Shown one piece after another: positions 34,845-46,170 of a stretch of DNA of 60,000 bases. Source of the stretch: Polytrichum commune (taxonomy: Eukaryota > Streptophyta > Polytrichopsida > Polytrichales > Polytrichaceae); the NCBI GenBank assembly GCA_950295325.1, contig OX485806.1, positions 22,446,001 through 22,506,000 of the forward strand, in the 5' to 3' direction. The notes beneath the pieces are model-generated. The model worked only from the letters and a program-made list of their open reading frames with translations. It was not told the origin of the DNA and made no database searches. Position numbers and translations under genes: made by a program. The first letter of the stretch is position 1, and each line of letters opens with the position of its first letter.

Positions 34845-36883
34845 TGTGAGGCCAAACCCCCCACCCTTAAGCGTCCGTAGTCCGAGTAGTGGGTTTGGGC
34901 TCACATTCCTCCGCGGTATTGGATTTGGACTTGGATGAGTCCATAGTGCAAGGTTCACCCTTCAAGTGGTCTTGGATTTAACTGGAATTTCACTTTTAAC
35001 AACTCAATGTACAATTTCAATACGTATGTGGAGAATGCACAAGTTAACTATGTTATTTTAACCTCCTTATGCTCGGGTGCTATTTTGTCTTTGTTTGCTT
35101 CTAACGTCCATCCGGCCGCTTTAGCTACACAAGCCCTTAAGGATATCCCTCTCCTAAATGGAGTCCGTGCCGTTGACTCTATACTACCACTTGAACTATC
35201 ACTTGTGTATTCCGTATCGCTACTATAAGAGGTCTCACTTGGTGTCTCCATACCGTACATAAGCCTTTAAGTATTAAGAAATACTTATGTGACTTATGTC
35301 AATCTCTCCCTCGCACCTTTGGTCTTTGCTTCCTTTGTCTTGCCATCGCGAGAGTGCTCCACATTCTCCATTAATTTGTGCACGTGGTTTATTTTTAAAG
35401 AGAGGATGCAAGTGTTAAAAAAAACATTATTTTCTATAGTCAATCTCAAATACATTTACTTGTGAAAGCCACACATAACACTAACTAGCATAATGTAACT
35501 AACTACTTGTCTATGAGCTAATTAGGTAGGCTATCTACTAAGCTCCTTCATGAACCCATCTCTTTACTTTCTAATTACATAAACCTAGCTCCTTCATAAA
35601 CCCAGCTCCTTCATAAACCCAGCTCTTTACTTTCTAACTAAACAAACCCAGCTCCTTCATGAACCCACAACTTTGTAGTTGTAATCCCCAACTACCTCAC
35701 TAATTATTCAAGCCCTTAACTAATCTTCCTACCTAATTTCCCTAATTCTACTAACAACCCCTTTCTAATCACACAATTCTTCTCTAATCCTAAAATCCTA
35801 AAATCCTAGAGAGGAGAGGGGGAGAGAGAATTTCCTAACTTCACTAAGACTAACTAATCCACACAAGTATATTTTTGCACTCATCACAACATCAAGTGCT
35901 CAACTCTTAAACATGGAACTTGCAACCACGTGTATTCAAAACATGAACTTTAAGTACCACAAATTGGAATCATGAATTAACTTTAAAATCCTTCACGTCA
36001 ACACTAATTCTACCAAGAGGTCAAGCCCTCTTCAAGGCTAACAAGCCTTGGCTCTCAAACTAAAAACTAAGCACACACATGTGCTCCAATATGGCTTCCC
36101 ACACCCACACTTATAACTCGTGGGGTGCCTTGGAGCACAAAGGAAAGAGAGGATGAGTGAGGGAAGAATGAGGGATTATATAGTAAGCTTGAGGGGGTGA
36201 GCACCCTCAAGGCTCACGATAAGCCCTTGAGATTTCCTCCTACTTAGTAGGCGCCAATCCTATCTTCTAAGCCTTCCTCCCTCAAATGATCAACAAGGAT
36301 CCTAATTCGAACATTTAACTAGCCTTGGCTTTCTACCTACCACACTTTACCAAACTTGGGATGCTTCAACCCAAACTTAGCCTCCTTCGCTTTCCGCCGC
36401 CATAACTTTCTCCCCTTACTTTCCCAAATCGTCGCTCACCACTTAATTCAAACCACGATGCTTAACTCGTGATTTGATTGGTGCTTTGAGAATTTGCTTA
36501 TCCTCCACCTTGCATTCTTCCTTGGGCCTTCCCCATTAAGTGGCCATGATGAGGTGGTCCACTTGTGCGCTCCATGTGATCCTCCATTCATCCCAATTCG
36601 AATGCACTTGCCTCTTGAGTCACTTTGGTTGTCTCCATCCATTTGTACTAGCCTACTCACTAACTACTCAATCCAAGTTCTCCTTACCTATCCTCATTCA
36701 CTCAAATCCTTCCGAAGGTAAAAACACAATAACAACTCACATCCTAGCCTCTTACAACATGGTACTTCTAAGACTAACATTTCACTCTTTTTATATTTTT
36801 GTGAAGTAACATGCTACTTCAAAGTGCATCAACTAACGTTTCAAGGGTCTAAGACTAAATGTGGGCACCCTTTTGGGCTCACA
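34845..36883 (-). mobile_element. Probable solo LTR (2.04 kb) with 5-bp target duplication
   Basis: The element begins TGTGAGGCCAAAC and ends TTTTGGGCTCACA, that is TG...CA with short inverted ends (TGTGAG/CTCACA). TGGGG lies on both sides (34840-34844 and 36884-36888). On the minus strand a TATA-like ACTATATAATCC lies near 36175, as expected for the U3/R border of an LTR read leftwards. No polyprotein is present. Inside are imperfect small repeats of CCCAGCTCCTTCAT at about 35570-35665. A minus-strand Ser/Thr-rich frame of 70 codons (35048-35260) has no recognised homologue. Confidence 0.72.
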
Positions 36884-37254
36884 TGGGGTTGTATATTAAA
36901 CGTGGGAGGTGAGGTCTAAGTTAAGTACCATTGAGATGTGTAGACTACATTGATTATCCCAATTAGTGTGTGTTTCTAAGCGAAGTTACGCAATGCTTTA
37001 ACTATATTATTGAGAGTGTAATATTTTACCAAGCAAAGTCATGTATGTTTTTATAATGTCTAATAACTTATTAAACTTTCAGTGGTAAAAATTGAACTCA
37101 AGAGTAAGATGTTATTTTATTGCATAACTCCAAATAGTAACACACACTAATTGGAATAATCAATATAGTAAACAAAGGAAAGGGCTCATCCTTACCATGT
37201 TCGAGACTAATGATTACAACCCAACAATAAAGTTATTCTTTGATTTGATTAGTG

Positions 37255-37430
37255 ATTTGGTCGGGAGTTGGTTGTTTTGCATACAAAACTTTCTAAGTTT
37301 GATGAGGTTTCAATGCATAGTTAGAGTCAGTGTGGAGGTCTAAACAAAGAACTTCGTTCTTGGTTCATTGAGGGCCAAACTCATTTTGACATGCCAAGAG
37401 GTGTTAAAATACTTGGTCAGACTCACAAAA
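37255..37430 (+). mobile_element. Foldback family H, partial copy
   Basis: Matches the left arm of 18415-18705: GGTCGGGAGTTGGTTGTTTT, AGAGTCAGTGTGGAGGT and TTGAGGGCCAAACTCATTTT. Confidence 0.65.
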
Positions 37431-37560
37431 ACCATGAATATAGATTATAAATTGAGCCCCTTTAGACCTTTAAGGATAAATCATAAAAGCGAGTTCTAAG
37501 AGAAGTTTGTAAATTAATATATGTCATTATTATTTTTTTCCTACTACATTGACTTACTAA

Positions 37561-37882
37561 CACTAGTAGAAAACTATGCCAAAAAGAACCGCAGTCGAAA
37601 TCGGTTGTGGTTCTTTTGACTAGTTTGCTATGCAGTCGCAGATTTGTTAATTTGATTTAACGACTAAAATTTTAGGAATTTTGAGGCGTGTAGTATATCA
37701 TTGGAAAGGTCTTGAAAATACCTTTCCAACGGTATATTACACGTCCCCAAGTTGTTAAAAATTGCAGTCGCAAAACGAAAAAGAAAAATTTGTAAATTGT
37801 TTAGTGACTGCAGATCAGGCTGGTCAAAAGAACCGCAATCAATTTTGACTGCGGTTCTTTTTGGCATAGTTTTCTACTAGTG
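37561..37882. mobile_element. CACTA-type MITE with perfect 36-bp terminal inverted repeats
   Basis: Starts CACTAGTAGAAAACTATGCC and ends with its exact reverse complement; the match continues through AAAAAGAACCGCAGTC to 36 bases. CACTAGTAGAAAA is the classic end of the plant CACTA (En/Spm) superfamily. Subterminal copies of the AAAAGAACCGCA motif lie inside each end. A second hairpin in the middle pairs TTGGAAAGGT with ACCTTTCCAA (about 37700-37730). The flanking triplets TAA and TAT do not agree, so no clear 3-bp duplication remains. No transposase is encoded. Confidence 0.9.
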
Positions 37883-38059
37883 TATGTATACTACAAGATA
37901 TTATAGATTTATTGCAAAGTGGACAATAAGTACATGTAGTCATATATGTCGCCCATTGATTGACAACTCACGTTGCATGTGACCATGAGATGAAATCAAT
38001 GGGTACATCATTTAATCAAAGACAAAGATTGGTCTATAAAACTCGTGTGGGTTGAATTT

Positions 38060-38830
38060 AGCCCTAACTTCCCAAGCAACCATTTTATAGTTGGTGGATG
38101 ATTTCCACCCTACATTACCCCGTCTACCTCATTCATCTACAATTTGGGGAAAAAATTTCATTTATTAGAAGAAAAGAAAATGAAAAAAAAACTATGAACA
38201 TCAAGCCAACGTGGATGTTTATCATAGACATTTAACCCGTGTAATTTGGAGAGGATTAGAATGTCTAAAATATATATTAAAATGAGACTTGATCATGTTT
38301 TTGTTGTGTTGTGAAGCTCATGTGCGGGTGGTCAATCGCATCATTGGTGTCACTCTAATGCAAACTTTACATGAACATCAATGATCCAAATTTTGGTAAA
38401 AGTGATTTTTTTGCTGTTCTTGTAAATATGGGACAATTTACATACCCCAATTACAAGGTGGCTAGCTCATTAAGGATTGCACGTTTTGGAATGAGAGTTT
38501 GCGGAGGTTCTCAACTATTGGGTTGTTCCCATCTAGTTGATCACACAAGCATTCCACTCATTTTCTAGGTGAATTTGATTGGTCAAACGTTCTTTATTGG
38601 GGGTAAAACATGACATTTTCATGTGCACCCCTTCCTTCAAATGTTATAAATTGAAAATCCAGATGATGATTTGTACCTCATGTCCCCCTTGCAAAATAGC
38701 CCATCTCCCATTTTCAAGATCCTATAGATATATCCCATTTGAACCTCAAAACTTGTCCATGAAAATTTCAACAAATAACATTAATTGAACTGCACTCAAG
38801 ACATCCCTTTCATAGCCTTGGAAAGTTAGG
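38060..38830 (+). mobile_element. Dispersed repeat family G, copy 2
   Basis: Colinear with 14985-15840. Shared landmarks include CATGTTTTTGTTGTGTTG, ACATGAACATCAATGAT, CAAGGTGGCTAGC, GATCACACAAGCATTCCACT and CCCTTTCATAGCCTTGG. No intact frame is present. Confidence 0.7.
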
Positions 38831-39171
38831 GTTAAGTTGTGAATCAAGTGTAATTACGCCCCTTTGGTTCCCGCAAGTGTGAGGGGCACTAGGTATACGA
38901 TACAACTCAAGGGCCTATGACCATTAAAATCTAAACTCTCTCACTTTATGGCAACTTGATGGCACAAGGAACCTAGGAAGTTTAAATGGATGAAACAACT
39001 GACATGGAATGGATAAGATTCATGGTCTAGTATATTTTGTGTCAAACACACCTCAAAGAGCACAAATTTGGAAGACCATAAGATTTTAAGATCTCGCAAC
39101 CCTTGATTAAGAATATGTTATTGTTGGTCCACATGAAGAGGATGATAATGAAATAGGATTTGGTTGTGATT

Positions 39172-39402
39172 CTAGTTGCATGTGTTTTACAGTAGACTTG
39201 AACACATGTGACCACACAAAATATGATCCTAGTTGCATGTGTTTTACAGTAGACTTGAACACATGTGACCACACAAAATCTGATTCTAATTGCATGTGTT
39301 TTACAATATACTTGAACACATGTGACCACACAAAATATGATTCTAGTTGGATGTGTTTTACACTACACTTCAACACATGTGACCACACAAAATATGATTT
39401 CA
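39172..39402 (+). repeat. Minisatellite, 4 units of 57 bp
   Basis: Four head-to-tail units built from CTAGTTGCATGTGTTTTACA, GTAGACTTGAACACATGTGA and CCACACAAAATATGATT. The first two are nearly identical and the last has drifted. Because 57 is a multiple of three, the array stays open in several frames and yields repeated 19-residue peptides on both strands. I treat these as an effect of the repeat, not a gene. Confidence 0.93.
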
Positions 39403-39554
39403 ATTATTCATAATATGCCTTCTTGACGAGTTTCAAGGGTCCTTGGCCATAAGCGTAAGTCGCACTTAGTCTTATGTGTCTTACTTACATGTGGTATATG
39501 TGTAGTTATTTCAGGATTAGGAAGCTTCATTTCTTGATTCCCAATGATCAAGGT

Positions 39555-39556
<2 letters not shown>

Positions 39557-39598
<42 letters not shown>
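39557..39598 (+). repeat. Compound (CT)n(AC)n microsatellite
   Basis: About fourteen CT units pass directly into about seven AC units. Confidence 0.95.
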
Positions 39599-39599
39599 A

Positions 39600-42500
39600 A
39601 GGCTTAAAATGTCAATAGAGTGACAATGGTACTAAATGATCTCTATAAGAAAACGTAATGTTGAGATACTTGCATGACACATAAGTGTCATGTAACACAT
39701 TATTATTATGTTTTTATACTAGAGACAAAATAAATATTTTAAAAAAATTATCACCACCAATGAAACGGAAAGTCATGGGGGACCTGGCAAAAGGAAGATA
39801 TACAACTCTCTTAGGAAGTTTAACTGTGATGGAACTAAACAACTCCAAGAACGATGGCCTAAACATGAGATTAAATCAACTAAAGACAACTTGATATTCC
39901 CATGAACTTTAAAATTGCGTCACAATAAATTGTTCTCTCCTTTAATTATCATACCTTTAGTTGGAGTGGCCTGACAAGCCATTTGTGAGGGTGAATTTTG
40001 CGGTGGCGCCCAAGTCCCACAAGGCAAAGAGGGCAAAGGCCATCCCAAGGGATAGCCATTCACATGGAAGGGTGGCTAGTGCATAAGTGGCACTAAAGAG
40101 GTGCTAAAGGACAACACAAAGCGTCACGGAGGCTAAGTGTAGGCGGTGTCTTGAAAGTTGCCTCCTTAGGACAACAATACTCTTTTGAACACATGATTTT
40201 AAGTTCTAATTTGACCAATGTGAATAAATTACTATCAGAAATTTATATAGCTTCTTAATGGTATCGAGGGCGTCACACACTCAGACAAGTATGCGACCTC
40301 CAGAGCTTGCCAAAGTTGGACAAAGGACTAGACTACACCATCCCAAGAATTGCTACTTGGCCTCACTTTAGGTGGACATCTCATTCTTTGACAATGAGGT
40401 GGGGGGCCTTGCAATGAAGACTAGAGGTTTAAGGTAGATGCACTTATTTAATCCATTACCAACAACAAAAATGAAAGGTTTAGTGGACATGAAGTATATG
40501 TCACATGGTCCCCCCCCCCCAAATAATAATAATAATAATAATAATAATCCAAATGGATGCATAGCATGACCTAAGTCTTTGCACACACATCAAGTCCACC
40601 ATGGAGCACACGTTGACATAAACAAAGTGAATGGATGCTTCACACATAGGTAAGGCCATGTATTTGCCAATTTACACTTCATTTAACTATATATAATGCA
40701 TTAGAAGCAACATGTCACTTGTGGTGCTACATTTTTATAAGCACGAGGTGTGGGGCAAAACTACAATAGGTTATTCAGGAAGCCCTTTATACCTTTGTCT
40801 TCGAAAATCCATACAATGATTGAACTATTTTGAGTTGCATGTTTCCAAATCCACTTTGAAAGGCTAATTCAATGCAATAATCAACATAGAAATTGGATGA
40901 ATTTAATTATCCAAACCCAATTACCAAATATGAGTGGGGAAAGGTATTGAAGTCATAGGGTGGTGTCCCATGACTTCCCCCACTTCTAGGATTAGTGCAG
41001 CTAGTCCCGATGGAGGCACTTGGCTTCCTTAGCTCCCTGCACCGCTAAGTTCATATCATGAGCTCCCAATAAAGGGTCCCAAGAATGGTGAGTGGTAGAT
41101 ATAGGTTACAAGGAGTTCATGACATGTCCCTAGGACCAAAAGGCGGGTGAATCCCAATCCTAAACCATGTTTGGCAAGAGGTATAGGGTTTCCACTAGAT
41201 GAACATATTGTATGTCATGCGCTCCGCACTTAGGGCACAAGGTGCCAATTAGAATGGGCATGACATGCATGTCACTCTTAGATTTTGATGGGAGTTCGGG
41301 TTGCATGGATGTTGATTGTGTAGGGTTGGTGACATCACAAATTCATTGAGTCCCACCATGTGGCGGCCATTTGCTCACAACGGGTTGCCATCAACCTAAG
41401 TGTGTGTTCATGATGCGACATATGCCATGCAAATCAATATTTGCCTAAATGTAGTGGATAGTATATGCTCCAAAACCAAAAATCGTCACCCTAAGAGTGG
41501 TGAAAAACACTCAATGCTACATTCATTGAAATGTACAACCCAATACCTACGAGAGGATGGTGCAAATTATTGCCATCCCTGATATTGAAATGTTTGATCT
41601 AATGATATGTGATAAGGTTGATGATGAAACTATAAATGATAAAACTCAAATATCGGTTATAACCATTGTGAGCAACACGGATAATGAGAAGTGTGGCTCA
41701 TTGTTTAGTATCCAAAGCCATTCAAACTAGAATGAATTATGTCATATATTGATTCTTAAGATTTCTTGGATATCTATATATAAACATTGTGATACGATTT
41801 TTATGGAGAATCTAAGCAAAACCAACCATAATTTATTGCACATAAGGGAATTTGTCTCAATTGTATACCATGCAATCCGATATCTAGACACTCCAAACTT
41901 CTCCTTCTCATATACTTCTCTTAAATTTTAGATGTTGAGGGATGCTTTAGTTTTGGACTAGGCTACCATGATGTGCAACCATGCAAATTGGGCCATTAAA
42001 TAAATATTTGAGATGACATTGAAGCCCGTAAGACTACTGTAACTACTAGATTTTGACAGTCATAAAGCTATCCAACCCATATGTATTTTAGGTTACAACA
42101 GAGAAATGTGAAACCTAAAACATTTGAACTTGAGGGCATTGGAATTATTATGTATTGAACGTTAATATTTGATAGGGTGAAGAACTTTCTAGGGTCACTA
42201 GTAGCCCTTATTATTTGTTTTCTTAAAACTAATAGGGTTGGCTATAATGCTAAGTTGAGATGCAACCAAGGTGGCAAGCTTGAGATTTTGTGGAGTTTGT
42301 AGTGGCTACATTTAGATGAATTGAAGGAGATATGTGGCAAATGCACCTAATGCTATTTGTCAATTTGGGTGGCGACCTCTAATTATACATGTATGCTTTG
42401 ACATCTCACATTTAAAATAATAAGTGAAGAAGTGACCTTATATTATATTTGTAGTTTTCATGTGGCCACACACACCTAAAACTAATGGGGAGTCAACTAC

Positions 42501-43240
42501 GCATTGAAATTGAACAAGCCCATTGAAATTGGCTATGCAAATTTCAATGCAAAACTACATCAACTCTTTATACCTCTAGAGGCTTCAAGTTCAACTAGTT
42601 TGCAAATGTACAAGAGTATCACATGCACATACCATACATTTCAAGCACTTACCAACACCCTATGCCAATAAGTGTTGCACTAGCCCTTTAATTCATCAAT
42701 ATGCATCCAAATCGAACTACATACACACATACAAGAGGATCAACATTGAAATCTTATATTAATAAATTTCTACACCCAAAGGGATTGGACCAACCCACTT
42801 AAGCAACAAAATGCACCCAAATAAATATATTCATTGCTTACCATTTTAAAACCACTCATACAATCACACTTATAAGTATAAATAGGTATAAAGAGAGGTT
42901 GGTTGTTGCATTAGCAAATTGCATCAAAAGGTTCATTTGTGATTACACAATTTGATGTTACTAGTATGTATTTGTAATCTCTTATTATTAAAATGTAATT
43001 TTCTAGTCCATACTATTAGAACTACATCCTTCCTATCCGCGAATTTTAAAACGTCATCATGAGGGAAATCGACAAGGTTGAATTGTGTAACAAACCTCTC
43101 ACCGGTTTATCACCAACTTCCACACTAACATGTATCAACCCAAAACAATCATAGACCAAGTAGGTCTTGGTTAAAGCTCAACCACCCGACCATAGGAGAG
43201 AGACAAAAGGTGCTCTCTCCTCCCCCGAGCTTCTTCTTAT
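39600..43240. other. Long gene-poor spacer
   Basis: AT-rich DNA without splice-linked frames, known domains or clear transposon ends apart from the microsatellites. Frames of 60-70 codons near 39685, 41400 and 41749 show no recognisable motif. The last 300 bases (about 42900-43240) lead into the hairpin array and may belong to the same unit. Confidence 0.45.
40510..40548 (+). repeat. C-run followed by (AAT)n microsatellite
   Basis: About eleven C are followed by nine AAT units. Confidence 0.95.
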
Positions 43241-43249
43241 GCCGAAGCA

Positions 43250-43746
43250 CTACTTTTACCTTCTATCTTTACATATAGTAAAAGTATCATATTCATAGCT
43301 CTATCTTTTAGTTCTACTATGAATCTTCTATCTTTGGTTCTTCTAGAACCTTCTTCCATCTCTTATCTCAATCTCATTCTTCCAATTGGAATTGTCTAAT
43401 TCCAATTGGATTCATCCATCATTCTTTCTAGTTGGAATTGTCTAATTCCAACTAAATTCATCCATTCATTCTTCTAGTTGGAATTGACTAATTCCAACTA
43501 GATCCATCTATTCATTAAGAGTTGTCTAACTCCAATGAATAACATTCATCTTTCCAATTCTGGAGCGGTCCAACTCCAATGCACCTCATCGAGAGTTGTC
43601 TAACTCATGTGCACATGTTCTCAATATGGAATGGTCTAATTCCAATGCACTATATGCGGAGCTGTCTAACTCCAGTGCACATGTTGTCAATCTGGAGTTG
43701 TCTAACTCCAATCCATCCATCTTCAACTAGGAGTTGTCTAGCTCCC
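43250..43746. repeat. Array of 10 or more short hairpins with a constant GTCT loop
   Basis: Serial inverted repeats centre on GTCT or a close variant: 43381-43410 (13-bp perfect arms), 43429-43454, 43474-43501 (loop GACT), 43510-43540, 43561-43578, 43593-43606, 43627-43643, 43658-43673, 43693-43710 and 43730-43745. Arms switch between GGAATT/AATTCC and GGAGTT/AACTCC, so pairing is largely kept while sequence changes. Less regular inverted repeats precede them (ACTTTTAC/GTAAAAGT near 43251-43290; GGTTCTTCTAGAACC at 43336-43350). The function is unknown. Confidence 0.85.
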
Positions 43747-43889
43747 ATCATCCTCCGCTTACACACTGGCACATGTGCTTAGAATATTCAATTATCCATC
43801 AATATTGGTATTTACCTTACAATGACACTACCGTCGATGACTAGGTGTCCATACACCCAACCTCGTCATCATGATATACATTAAATGTC

Positions 43890-44046
43890 ACATTGTCAAT
43901 TAGCCTTGTCGTTGAGGACGCCTCGTCGTCGTAGGATGGCAACTAGGTGTAGTTACTTTACAATATCATATTGTCAACTAGCCTCGTCGTTGAGGACGCC
44001 TCGTCATCGTAGGATGGTAACTAGGTGTAGTTACATTACAAATTGC
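43890..44046 (+). repeat. Tandem repeat, two units of 78 bp
   Basis: The units begin at about 43892 and 43970 with ATTGTCAATTAGCC and ATTGTCAACTAGCC and share CGTCGTTGAGGACGCCTCGT and GTAACTAGGTGTAGTTAC-type ends. CCTCGTCGTTGAGG in each unit is itself a small hairpin. Confidence 0.85.
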
Positions 44047-44119
44047 CTTCGAGAAAGAATTCCTTCTACTAACCCCAAATGAGAATCTAATGCACTCTTC
44101 AATTTTGACTTCAAAACAC

Positions 44120-46170
44120 TCAAAGAGGAAAACTATCACTCATCTTCCACATTGTGCACCCATGAACCATTGCAATCTTGGCTAACTTCACAAATTCAAG
44201 GAAAGAACAACAAAGGAGTTGATTGCTTGTGATTATCACCAAAATACGGGTCAAAGGATTCACAAAATACGGTGGAGCCATAGCAGCATGAGAAATCAAT
44301 TTCATGCAAAGCTTGAAGAGGCCTTGTTGTGCACCCAAGTCATACCGAGTCAAGTGTGATTACACACCCTTATGTGCTACGAGATTTATTTTTATCATCA
44401 GATGCAACATCCAATGGAACACCGTCATAAAGTGTATCCGTTAGCATGGCCGAGTCTGCACTTAACAATCGGAGGAGACTGGAAAGGTTTGGTTGTTGAA
44501 TTGAAAACGAGCATATGTAGTTTCCAAGATGAACAAAGGCCAATGAACACAAGAGTTTGCGGACTTTGGATCCCAAAATGATGATGCAAAGACTGTAAAA
44601 ACACCTAAAGGCTAACAATGCGTTCCAAAACCAATTTTGGATCCAAACAAGATGAATCAAACACACCTTCCAAAAAATTCTCTAAGCATAATTCTTCTTA
44701 CATAACTCCACACAACCCCTAGATTGCACACTAAGCAACCAAGGGCAATGAAATTCAAAATTTTGTTCAAAGAAAACTCAAATTTAAGCTTAAGAAGATG
44801 CATCAAGCTTACCTCAACCGTGCATGGGGCCTTGGCACAACATGAACAAGCCTCAACCTCTAGTGTCCTTCATAATCCACCCCAAGCATTGTACCCAAAA
44901 CGCAAAATTCCACTAAAATCACAAGAAGGTGCCACTAATCATCACTACGTATAACAAGGAGGCACCATTAAATACCACATGTAAAGGTAGTTGGCGCCTC
45001 CTCTTACGCACAAAAGTGGAGGTGGCACCTAACAAGGAAAAAATATTTTTTCTTTAGCGTGTGTGTATAAATCAATGCATTTCACCACAACAAAGTGGGT
45101 ATTAGTAGCTGGAGAAAAATGGTTGGCTACTAGGTATGACAAGATACGTCTAGACAATATTTGAGGAGTTTTTTTGGGTTGTGAACTCTCCTCAAATGCC
45201 ACCCTTGTGTCTTTCATAAGCATTTGTTTGACATTCGCAAGCAATAGAAAATTATTTTGGTTGTTATTCTCAATGAAGTAACACAAGAGCACACAAAATC
45301 ACATGGAGGACAAAGATTTAAGAACCTAGAATTTGACCCCCCATTATCCTTGGCACCACCTTGGCTAAATTTGCTCCACTAAAAAAATAAGGTGTCCTAG
45401 AGGAACCATTAGCATATGGAGTCATGGATTTCTTTTCTAATAGTTCAAGACAAAAGCCACCAACACTTACCTTACATGTCCAGTGCTTGAAAAATAATGC
45501 AATCGCATTGTATAGACGCATGATGGCATCAACAAAGAGTGTTTGTTAAAATTCCTTTGTCAACACAAGGTGACAAAGACATTATGAAAATTGCACATGA
45601 TTAGCATGAGGTCCGTGATGAGGTCAAGGATAAGCTCATGATCTACATAAGAATGTGGACCTCTTCCATGAAACATAATATAAACACCCTCAATATATCG
45701 TGCTCGTGCGTTGTAATTTTTTTTTTTTAAAAACAAAAAAAACATGCATGGTGATGGGATGCCAACCTCCGATAATTTGAGGGATGAATGCATAAGTTTG
45801 GTAGTTTGATCACTTTTCCTGATCAACTCATACAAGCTCATGGACTAAATTTGGACATAACACACAACAACACCAAATTGAGTTATTTCTCTATATGTTT
45901 TAGAAAGTGAAGTGTTGCTTAGTTTGCTCATGGACACACAATTTTGAACCTTGTTAGTCATTCTCCAAGTGTGGAGGACTTACTTCCTCGTTCAAATTGT
46001 TGCCCAACACATAGTTAGCATCTTGAATTCTAGAAAGTGTTCTTGAGCATATGATGTAGCACTTGGAGGCACATGGGGTAGTTGGAACACTAAGGGATAT
46101 CTTGTGAAAGCTTGCTCTCACATTAGAATTGATAATTGTCCTCTTGGAGCTTCCGGTTTCCATAGCTAAA
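44120..46170 (-). pseudogene. Decayed transposon coding remnant, possibly hAT-like
   Basis: At 44353-44120 the minus strand reads LGAQQGLFKLCMKLISHAA, then PPYFVNPLTRI and a stretch FLEFVKLAKIAMVHG that resembles the KLAEIAL region of the hAT dimerisation domain of plant elements. Short degenerate frames continue on the same strand at 44370-44666, 45318-45521, 45560-45841 and 45954-46163, broken by stops and A/T-runs. Nothing complete remains. The family call rests on one short motif and is uncertain. Confidence 0.3.

Noticed and set aside
39042-39413. Overlapping 77- to 98-codon frames on both strands with repeated Cys/His-rich peptides
   Set aside because: They are produced by the 57-bp tandem repeat, which has no stop in several frames.
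43381-43746. CRISPR-like array
   Set aside because: The units are palindromes with changing arms and uneven spacing in plant nuclear DNA. There are no constant direct repeats with unique spacers and no cas genes.
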